NCBI GenBank assembly: GCA_910577585.1
Contig: CAJTNN010000003.1
Location: forward strand, 1-46,664
Direction of reading: 5' to 3'
Length of the DNA stretch: 46,664 nt
From: an uncultured Muribaculaceae bacterium
Lineage (GTDB): Bacteria > Bacteroidota > Bacteroidia > Bacteroidales > Muribaculaceae
This document shows positions 39,935-46,664 of the stretch, piece by piece; positions within the stretch are counted from its first letter, which is position 1, and each line of letters starts with the position of its first letter. The translations under genes were made by a program, and so were the position numbers. The notes beneath the pieces are model-generated. The model ran no database searches. It was not told the DNA's origin and was given only the letters and a program-made list of their open reading frames with translations.

Positions 39935-40912
39935 ATGAGAAAACGACTACTTATCTCCACATTTCTACTTGCAGCCATGGCCTCTGCCAGGGCTGACTAC
40001 AATGTGGACTTTTCCCGAATCCGTCATTGGGCCGGAAGTGGCGACAATGAGGCTGCACTCGTAGTGCAGTTCCTGGATGAATACGACAGGACCGGATATG
40101 TCTGGGGATTCCGATGGCCCGACGGAGCGGAGCCCACCGGCGAAGAGATGATTCGTGCTATCGCTGCCGAATCTGATGATTTCTGCGCATTGATTCAATT
40201 CACCGGTGGCATGGGATCCACTCTTGATGGAGTGGGCTACAGTCGTGACAATGCCATCCTTCATCAACTCTGGTACGACTATGAATCGGCTGCGGCCGAC
40301 CCCTACATCATGTTTGGGTTCGATGAGCCCAATACACTGATGAGTCAATCGCACTCTCCCGGCCCGGAGGCTCTGACATTGTGCACCAATGCCATCGAAG
40401 CTGCCTCCCTCTCCCACATCATCGAACATCCCCTCAACCAACGTGTCTTCGGGTATCCGGCCTACGACTACGACTGGTGGGTGGCCGCGCAGACGGCCCC
40501 AGACATGCGTTGGAATGCAGGCTGGTACACCGGCTACTGGAGCTACTGGCTCGGTGCTGAAGGTGTCAACGTAAGCGAATTCTCTTATTCCGGCCTCGGA
40601 ATGTCGAGCGTAAAATTACGCCATAAGGATGTCAACGCATGGAAATTCATGCCTCTCGACGGTCCGGTCAATCCTGATAACTATGTCATCGGCACCGCAA
40701 GCTCAAAGGCTCCCTGGGGTAATTCTGTCGATTACGTTCACTTCCTCTCCACCACATCTATCGACTCGCCAGCGATGGATAATAATGCCGATCCTGAGAT
40801 TTTCACTATCGAAGGTCAGCGCATCACCCTAATCCACGACCTCAATTCATTGCCTCATGGCATTTACATAATCCGCCAGAATGGGAAGGCCAAAAAGATT
40901 ATAATCGGCTAA
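39935..40912 (+). CDS. Secreted aromatic-rich protein with T9SS-type A-like C-terminus
   Basis: The 325-residue protein has a signal peptide (cut near ASARA, residue 20). Its N-terminal region begins DFSRIRHWAGSGDNEAALVV and is followed by a very tryptophan/tyrosine-rich stretch (YDYDWWVAAQ, MRWNAGWYTGYWSYW, residues about 175-205). A C-terminal tail of about 40 residues (FTIEGQRITLIHDL ... HGIYIIRQNGKAKKIII) matches the type A sorting domain pattern of the type IX secretion system. It has no lipobox, unlike the two genes before it. It lies 63 bases after the lipoprotein gene in the B12 operon. The aromatic-rich face could bind corrinoid rings, but this is inference. Confidence 0.68.
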   Translation: MRKRLLISTFLLAAMASARADYNVDFSRIRHWAGSGDNEAALVVQFLDEYDRTGYVWGFRWPDGAEPTGEEMIRAIAAESDDFCALIQFTGGMGSTLDGVGYSRDNAILHQLWYDYESAAADPYIMFGFDEPNTLMSQSHSPGPEALTLCTNAIEAASLSHIIEHPLNQRVFGYPAYDYDWWVAAQTAPDMRWNAGWYTGYWSYWLGAEGVNVSEFSYSGLGMSSVKLRHKDVNAWKFMPLDGPVNPDNYVIGTASSKAPWGNSVDYVHFLSTTSIDSPAMDNNADPEIFTIEGQRITLIHDLNSLPHGIYIIRQNGKAKKIIIG

Positions 40913-40985
40913 CCCCTCCCGCAGTTTCAATCAGTTCAATGACTTAAATATCTGACTGACCATAATTTTAACTAACCCTTATATT

Positions 40986-43900
40986 ATGCTTAAAAGAAAA
41001 AGTAACTTTATCCTTTTCGGATTGCTTTCCATCCCCGCTATTTGCGCCAATGCTGCGGGTATGGCCAATCTGGAATCTGACCGAATCGCTACCTCTGTAG
41101 GACTCGGTGGCACATCGACACCTCTCATCGTGAGCTGGGGCGACGGTAATGGTATCGACAATTTTGTCGTCAGTCTGCTACATGACGACCCATCTTCACT
41201 CTCACCCGATCAAGTCATCAGCATGCTGGTGGAGGCTGACAGGCGTTTCTACACTCCTGAGGGTGCCACGTCTACCGCTCTGGCCTTCGACCAAGGAGGT
41301 GATGGAGTATTCGATGATGAGGCATATACGGAATTCGACCATCTATGTGCCGATAACGACGAAGGCCGATGGGTGCTCTCGGCAATTTCTGACAATGAGG
41401 CCGGAGCACTGATGCTGCACTATCAGAAATATGCCGAGCCATCCGGATTCAATCCCGAATATATCTTCTATCTTCCGGATGCCAAGGAGATCGGCGCTTG
41501 GCTGCATGATGATGTCATGGTTGAGCGCACAGACGCATCTCCACTCGTGCCGGTATACATGAACTGTGGTGCAGGCAACACCGTGGCCAATATCACGACA
41601 ACCCTCACTACTGACGACCGTACCTATATCTCCACCTTCAATGCCGCCGACACCAAAAAAATCATCTACGGCTACGGCTATATGAAGCTTAAGTTCGCCA
41701 CTTACTCCAAAGATAAGGACACCGGCGAATACTACCCTGTCGACCATTACTGTGGCACTGCCAATCCTAAGCTCCAGCTAAGGTATAAAAAGGCTGGAGC
41801 CACTGTGGCCACTGCCGCAACTACCCGTCAGTTCGCGCTTACAGTCACCCCACCTGCCCCTCTTGCTGGCTTGACCCTGACTCCGGCAGTTGATCCGGCT
41901 CCCGTCACCGAAAAGCTCCAGCTACACCTGGCCTATGCCCCGGCTGGGGGAGAATTTGCAGGCGGACTCGACTTCGTGGCCGAAAACCTCGACACCTCTA
42001 ACTCATCAAACACGGTGCTGTCGATGATGGCTGATATGAATGATCCGACACTCATCAATGTATCATTCTCCAAGACCAATGTCGGACGTGTGCGCATCAA
42101 CGCCACATCACGGGCATATCCCGAGATTTCTGCCAGCACAGAATTCGATGTCTACGCCTCAAATCTGGTATCATCCATCAGTATGCCCGACGATGAGTTG
42201 GCCGGCATAACCCTCGATGCCTATACAGATGAGGAATTCGCATACAACATGCATATCATTCATCCAGTAGTAGAGCCGGCCGATGCAGATATCACACACC
42301 TCATCCTGCACACTTCGCTCGATGACGCTGAAGATGGTCCTATCGCAACTCTATATTACCAGAAAGCTGACAAAGGCTGGGAACTACAGTCGCGACCATT
42401 CGGCACACGCTGCGCATTTGATGCCACGACTGAAGAGAAAATCGCCGCCAACAAGGCTAACTATGCACTTCTTGACGCCTTCCAGGAGCCCGTCAGCTGC
42501 ACCGCATGGCTTGAGGCCGCCGATGGCAGCGGCGTACGCACAGATGAATTCGAGATAACTCTGCAACCTCGCGACCGTAATGTGCCTGACGACAACTATC
42601 AGGATGGTTTCTTCTGGCTCAACGAGGAATGGTTCGGCCACACAAATGGTTCAATCAATTATATCACAGCTGATGACGAAATCAAATACCGTGTCTTCGA
42701 GGCTCAGAACTCGGGCGAGTTCTTCGGTTGTACTTCGCAATATGGTATGATCTTTGGCGACCGCCTCTATGTCATGTCGAAACAACAGCTTGACAATGGC
42801 GACCGTTACCGTGCCGGCAGCGGCGGACGCCTGGTGGTGGCTGATGCGAAAACATTGAAGAAAATTGTGGCTTTCGATGAAATCGGCACCACTGCCGGCA
42901 CCGGAGCTACCGGCCCCAACGGATCTACAATGGCCGGCGACGGACGCGCATGCGTAGGCGTGCGCCCCGATAAAGTCTACCTCGGACATCACAAAGGTAT
43001 CCGTGTCCTCAATATCGACCTCGATAAGGCTGCAAGCGATGACCCCGAAACCGCAGCTTCTGCTTTCACCCTGGGCAATGAAATCGTAGTCAACGACAAT
43101 AATGGTTCTGGCCTCTACAATGGACAGGTGGGCGATATGGTAGCCACCCAGAATTTCGTCTTCGCTGTGTCGCAGGACCGCGGACTCCTCGTAATCGACC
43201 CCGAGAAGGATGAAATCATCAAGTCGCTCGGCACTGTCTACATTTCTACAGATTCAAAAGGGAATGAGAAGATCTCATACAGTGTGCAGGGTGTCACCCA
43301 GACCGCCGATGGTCATGTGTGGATGACTGAGAATGACACCCGCGACAAAAACAACGTCATTACCCGATTCGTAGAGATTGATCCCCTTACGGCTGAAATC
43401 ATCAATACCTACACTCTGCCTGAGGGTGCAGGCACTGTCAACACCGGATGGGGAGCCTGGCGCTCTGCTAACTTCTTCGCAGGCAAGAAGAAGAATGTGA
43501 TTTATTGGGGTAATGTCGGTTCGGGCTACAACGACCAGATTCTCGGAGCAGGCACCGGCTATATATTCCGCTGGGAACCCGGTAAGGAACTCCCCACCGA
43601 AGCTTTCTTCAATCTCGGCAAGCGCCCGGGCATGAATGAAACCACATTCCAGCAGCCTTACGCTACTATGGGTTATGACGAGGTGCGTGACCGAGTGGTG
43701 ATGGCCACCACCCATGGCGCATCCTACAACTATCGGCATGAATGGATTCATTTCATCGACGGCACAACCGGCGAGGAGTTGTCATGGCAGAAACTTGCTC
43801 CATATTTCTGGTTCCCGGCAATGCCCATAATGCCCGATAAATATGATCCGGAACTCTCATTAGGTGCAATCAATATCGAAAGCGTAGATCGCAACCTTGA

Positions 43901-44375
43901 AATTGACCTCTCGGAATATCTGTCTGACGCCGATAATATCGATGCGAATATCCGCGTTGAATTGGCTGATGCTGATGAGGATGCTGAAGTATCAACTTAT
44001 CTGGCCAACTACACTCTCGATGGTCGCCAGCTTTACGTCAACCCGAAAGCGCAGGGCTCTGAGCCTCTTAACTTCGTCATCGAAAGCAATGGCAAACGCA
44101 TTATGGCTTCCATTCCGGTTAGCGTAGGCACTACCGGCGTAGACCTCACTCTCGGAAACGCCGCAGGCAAAATCTTTACCTCCGGCCAGGACATAATCCT
44201 CGAAGGTTATGCCGGATTTGATTTCAGCATCTCTGACATGCAGGGATGCGTGGTAGGTAGCTATCATGCAGAAAATGTGAAGGAAACTATCGCCACAGGT
44301 CTGCCCGGCGGCATCTACATCCTCTCAGGTGTGAAGGGCAATGACCGCTGCATCCGTAAAATCATAATCCGATAA
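40986..44375 (+). CDS. Large BtuG-like propeller protein with N-terminal extension and T9SS-like C-terminus
   Basis: The 1129-residue protein has a signal peptide (about 1-24). Residues about 25-130 resemble the N-terminal region of the preceding gene's product (TPLIVSWGDGNGIDNFVVSL). Residues 290-540 are Ig-like beta domains. From about 538 to 980 there is a propeller starting GFFWLNEEWFGHTNGSINY, which parallels BtuG and the next gene. A cadherin-like beta domain (EIDLSEYLSDADNID) follows, then a tail (DFSISDMQGCVVGSYH ... GGIYILSG ... CIRKIIIR) typical of T9SS type A sorting. It lies 73 bases after the previous gene. I infer a large secreted or surface B12-binding or handling protein. Confidence 0.72.
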   Translation: MLKRKSNFILFGLLSIPAICANAAGMANLESDRIATSVGLGGTSTPLIVSWGDGNGIDNFVVSLLHDDPSSLSPDQVISMLVEADRRFYTPEGATSTALAFDQGGDGVFDDEAYTEFDHLCADNDEGRWVLSAISDNEAGALMLHYQKYAEPSGFNPEYIFYLPDAKEIGAWLHDDVMVERTDASPLVPVYMNCGAGNTVANITTTLTTDDRTYISTFNAADTKKIIYGYGYMKLKFATYSKDKDTGEYYPVDHYCGTANPKLQLRYKKAGATVATAATTRQFALTVTPPAPLAGLTLTPAVDPAPVTEKLQLHLAYAPAGGEFAGGLDFVAENLDTSNSSNTVLSMMADMNDPTLINVSFSKTNVGRVRINATSRAYPEISASTEFDVYASNLVSSISMPDDELAGITLDAYTDEEFAYNMHIIHPVVEPADADITHLILHTSLDDAEDGPIATLYYQKADKGWELQSRPFGTRCAFDATTEEKIAANKANYALLDAFQEPVSCTAWLEAADGSGVRTDEFEITLQPRDRNVPDDNYQDGFFWLNEEWFGHTNGSINYITADDEIKYRVFEAQNSGEFFGCTSQYGMIFGDRLYVMSKQQLDNGDRYRAGSGGRLVVADAKTLKKIVAFDEIGTTAGTGATGPNGSTMAGDGRACVGVRPDKVYLGHHKGIRVLNIDLDKAASDDPETAASAFTLGNEIVVNDNNGSGLYNGQVGDMVATQNFVFAVSQDRGLLVIDPEKDEIIKSLGTVYISTDSKGNEKISYSVQGVTQTADGHVWMTENDTRDKNNVITRFVEIDPLTAEIINTYTLPEGAGTVNTGWGAWRSANFFAGKKKNVIYWGNVGSGYNDQILGAGTGYIFRWEPGKELPTEAFFNLGKRPGMNETTFQQPYATMGYDEVRDRVVMATTHGASYNYRHEWIHFIDGTTGEELSWQKLAPYFWFPAMPIMPDKYDPELSLGAINIESVDRNLEIDLSEYLSDADNIDANIRVELADADEDAEVSTYLANYTLDGRQLYVNPKAQGSEPLNFVIESNGKRIMASIPVSVGTTGVDLTLGNAAGKIFTSGQDIILEGYAGFDFSISDMQGCVVGSYHAENVKETIATGLPGGIYILSGVKGNDRCIRKIIIR

Positions 44376-44389
44376 CTCTATCTTATCGA

Positions 44390-46204
44390 ATGAATTCATT
44401 CTCTTATCTTAAAAGGATGATGCCGGCAATATTGCCCGGCATCATCCTTGCCTGTTTTGCTATTGATGCTATTGGCGCTTCAAAAGAATACACGGATGGT
44501 GTATTCATTGTCAACGAAGACTGGTATGGCCATCAGAACTCCACTATCAACTGGCTCTCGGCAGATGGTGTGTGGGATTATCGCGTGTTTCAGACGGCCA
44601 ACGCCGACGATGGACGCCAGCTCGGCTGTACCAATCAATACGGTCAAATCTATGGCGACCGTTTCTTTCTTATCGCCAAACAGGAGCGTGACCCCGGAGC
44701 CGGAGTGACCGGTGGACGCATCACCGTAGCCGATGCCCGCACCCTCAAGATGCTTTTCCAGTCAGAGATTATCGACCCGTCGGGAGCCCAGTGCGATGGC
44801 CGTGGATACCTCGGCGTCGACCTGCATAAAGGATATATCTCCACAAGCAATGGCATATGGGTTTTCGACACCGACACTTACACTGTCATCGGCCAAGTGG
44901 AGGGCTCAGCCAACCCCAACGGTGCCGACGGGCGCCCTAACACCGACCCTACAGGCTCGCTGTATCATGGTCAATGCGGTTCGATGGTGAGAGTCAACGA
45001 CCGCGTGTTTGCCGCTCATCAGCAATACGGATTGCTTGTGATTGATCCAGCCGTAGACAAGGTGGTGGCCACTATCGGTATGCAGCCGGTTTTCGACATC
45101 CTGCCCGAACCGGAAGATGGGGCGACGAAGGTGTTGCCCGGCATAGGATCTGTAGTGCTCGCCAAAGACGGGTCACTATGGGTAAGCGTGGCGCATGACG
45201 TGCAGGGCACCGGGGCCACTCTCCCCTATCTTATGCGTGTGGATCCGGCCACACTCGATACTGAAATCGTAGAGGTGCCTGAAGGTCTCTATCCTCCGGC
45301 CAACAGCTGGTATGCCTGGACCCCAGATGGATTCTGCGCATCGGCTCGCAACAACGTCCTTTATTGGAATGGCGGCCCCAACTCATGGTTCTCTAACGCC
45401 AGAGTCTATAAATATGATATCGATTCCGGAGAATTCTCAATCATTATCAATCTCGACCGCGAGGCTCAGGAACAGGGACTCGGCCAATATAGCAGATGGA
45501 ACATCTACGGATGCTCACTTCGCATACACCCAGTGAGCGATGAAATCTACACCTCTCTGTTCCATTATTTCCAGAATCCAACCTACAGACTGCGCCGTGC
45601 TGATGCCGATGGTAAGACTATTGAGGAATATGATATGATTCAGAACTACTGGTTCCCATCATTACCGGTCTTTCCCGACAACCACTCACCTGAGGCAGAT
45701 AATCTCACAGTCAAGGGACTCAATCCTGACGATGAGTTTGTGTATCCTCTATCCGGATGGGCCTCTGACGCTGACAACATCGACTCGGCTATTGTCTACA
45801 CCATCAACTCCTGCGATTTGCCGGCAAATCTAACAGCCTCGATACGCAATGGCCAACTGATTATAGCCCCCGCAGACAATCAAGACGATGCGACATCCGC
45901 GCAATCCGGATGGGTAGATATCGACATCAATTCCAACGGCAAGGTCATAACCCGACGCATCACTCTTGAGTTTGATGCCTCAGGTGTGGAACAAACCACC
46001 ATTAAGCACCCATCTGTGGTATACTCAGAGGGCACACTTCATATCAAAGGTGCCGCAGGCAATCAATTGCGGATATACACCACTGCAGGCGAAATCCTCG
46101 GTCACTATGATATTATCGATAATACCGCCAACATCCATATCCCTCTCCCACACGGTGTATACATCGTAATCTTAGGAGAGCATTCTTATAAGATCGCTAT
46201 CTGA
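44390..46204 (+). CDS. Second secreted BtuG-like propeller protein with T9SS-like C-terminus
   Basis: The 604-residue protein is colinear with the C-terminal half of the preceding gene product. The shared blocks are GVFIVNEDWYGHQNSTINWL, CTNQYGQIYGDRFFLIAKQ, LLVIDPAVDKVVATIG and FWFP/YWFPSLPV, followed by the cadherin-like LSGWASDADNID. The two genes are therefore likely tandem-duplication products. It has an N-terminal signal segment (ILPGIILACFAIDAIGA) and a C-terminal QLRIYTTAGEILGHY ... HGVYIVIL tail of T9SS type A kind. The start follows the previous stop by 14 bases. It is the last gene before the operon terminator. A cobalamin-related role is inferred from the operon and from resemblance to BtuG. 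Confidence 0.74.
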   Translation: MNSFSYLKRMMPAILPGIILACFAIDAIGASKEYTDGVFIVNEDWYGHQNSTINWLSADGVWDYRVFQTANADDGRQLGCTNQYGQIYGDRFFLIAKQERDPGAGVTGGRITVADARTLKMLFQSEIIDPSGAQCDGRGYLGVDLHKGYISTSNGIWVFDTDTYTVIGQVEGSANPNGADGRPNTDPTGSLYHGQCGSMVRVNDRVFAAHQQYGLLVIDPAVDKVVATIGMQPVFDILPEPEDGATKVLPGIGSVVLAKDGSLWVSVAHDVQGTGATLPYLMRVDPATLDTEIVEVPEGLYPPANSWYAWTPDGFCASARNNVLYWNGGPNSWFSNARVYKYDIDSGEFSIIINLDREAQEQGLGQYSRWNIYGCSLRIHPVSDEIYTSLFHYFQNPTYRLRRADADGKTIEEYDMIQNYWFPSLPVFPDNHSPEADNLTVKGLNPDDEFVYPLSGWASDADNIDSAIVYTINSCDLPANLTASIRNGQLIIAPADNQDDATSAQSGWVDIDINSNGKVITRRITLEFDASGVEQTTIKHPSVVYSEGTLHIKGAAGNQLRIYTTAGEILGHYDIIDNTANIHIPLPHGVYIVILGEHSYKIAI

Positions 46205-46268
46205 TTTGAAGATGGCTTTGAGATCTTAAACGGAGCGACTCACTGAAGACCCCTATTTCCGGACATCA

Positions 46269-46311
46269 AGTGGCGTACCCGACATCAAGTCAGGTATGCC
46301 ACTGTTTTTTT
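46269..46311 (+). terminator. Intrinsic terminator of the B12 operon
   Basis: AGTGGCGTACC (46269-46279) pairs with GGTATGCCACT (46293-46303), with one G-U, followed by G and seven T. It lies 65 bases past the last gene of the run. The 10-mer GACATCAAGT is repeated at 46262 and 46281. Confidence 0.93.
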
Positions 46312-46397
46312 AATCTCCGATGCTCACTTATAGTATATTTTAAACGACTTAATTATCAGACATTTGAGCAAAAGCAACAAAAAAAACACTTAAAAGA

Positions 46398-46429
46398 TTT
46401 GCACAATTCAAAAAAAGGTTGTAACTTTG
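46398..46429 (+). promoter_or_regulatory. Promoter of the tRNA-Gly genes
   Basis: TTTG (46398-46401), 20 bases, TAACTTTG (46422-46429) is an exact consensus match, placing transcription start about 45 bases before the first tRNA. Confidence 0.88.
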
Positions 46430-46480
46430 CAACGCAAATGAGGGAAACGAGAGAGTTACCCCAGCAAAAATAATCAAAAT

Positions 46481-46556
<76 letters not shown>

Positions 46557-46617
46557 AAAGCGAACAATGAAATAAGCTCTGTAGAAGGGTTGGGCAATCC
46601 TCAACTTCTATCAAAAT

Positions 46618-46664
<47 letters not shown>

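Overview
The window reads as chromosomal DNA of an anaerobic, gut-type member of the order Bacteroidales. Three promoters fit the Bacteroidota pattern (TTTG, about 20 bases, TAnnTTTG): 34662-34693, 46398-46429 and, slightly looser, 27746-27775. Several secreted proteins end in type IX secretion (T9SS)-like sorting domains, and the families DUF5106, DUF6029, Omp28, DUF5074 and BtuG-like are typical of that order. Muribaculaceae is my best guess, but this is not proven.

Layout. 1-12.3 kb is mostly minus-strand housekeeping: speA-truA-ligA, ssb, an ArgC-like protein beside ArgR, the coupled set DUF5106/thioredoxin - DoxX - mnmA - DUF151, a secreted GDSL esterase and an N-acetylglucosamine kinase-like protein. 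12.6-19.9 kb holds a secreted leucine-rich-repeat protein, a small membrane protein, uvrA, a T9SS type-B-tagged protein and an XRE-type regulator. 19.9-21.4 kb is an AT-rich stretch with no convincing gene, followed by a GNAT acetyltransferase. 22.5-27.7 kb is a minus-strand cluster, iorA-iorB-aminotransferase-CoA-transferase, which fits oxidative breakdown of (aromatic) amino acids through 2-keto acids to acyl-CoA.

28.1-33.6 kb is a plus-strand cell-envelope thiol-redox set (TlpA-like thioredoxin, DUF6029 outer-membrane protein, Omp28 lipoprotein, DsbD), preceded by a roughly 200-base leader that looks structured. A TPR protein follows.

34.7-46.3 kb is the most striking part: a consensus promoter, a cobalamin riboswitch with a visible alternative pairing and a terminator, then six genes on one strand ending at a U-tract terminator. 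They are a BtuB-like TonB-dependent receptor, a BtuG-like lipoprotein overlapping it by four bases, a surface lipoprotein, an aromatic-rich secreted protein and two further BtuG-like propeller proteins that carry T9SS-like tails instead of lipoprotein signals. I read this as an enlarged vitamin B12 capture operon. No inner-membrane B12 transporter (BtuCDF) is present here.

The window ends in a consensus promoter followed by tandem tRNA-Gly(GCC) genes, the second cut by the window edge. Other odd points are an intact ArgC homologue without the catalytic Cys/His motifs next to an ArgR without the usual effector-binding Asp pair, and an IorA that ends before the C-terminal ferredoxin domain.
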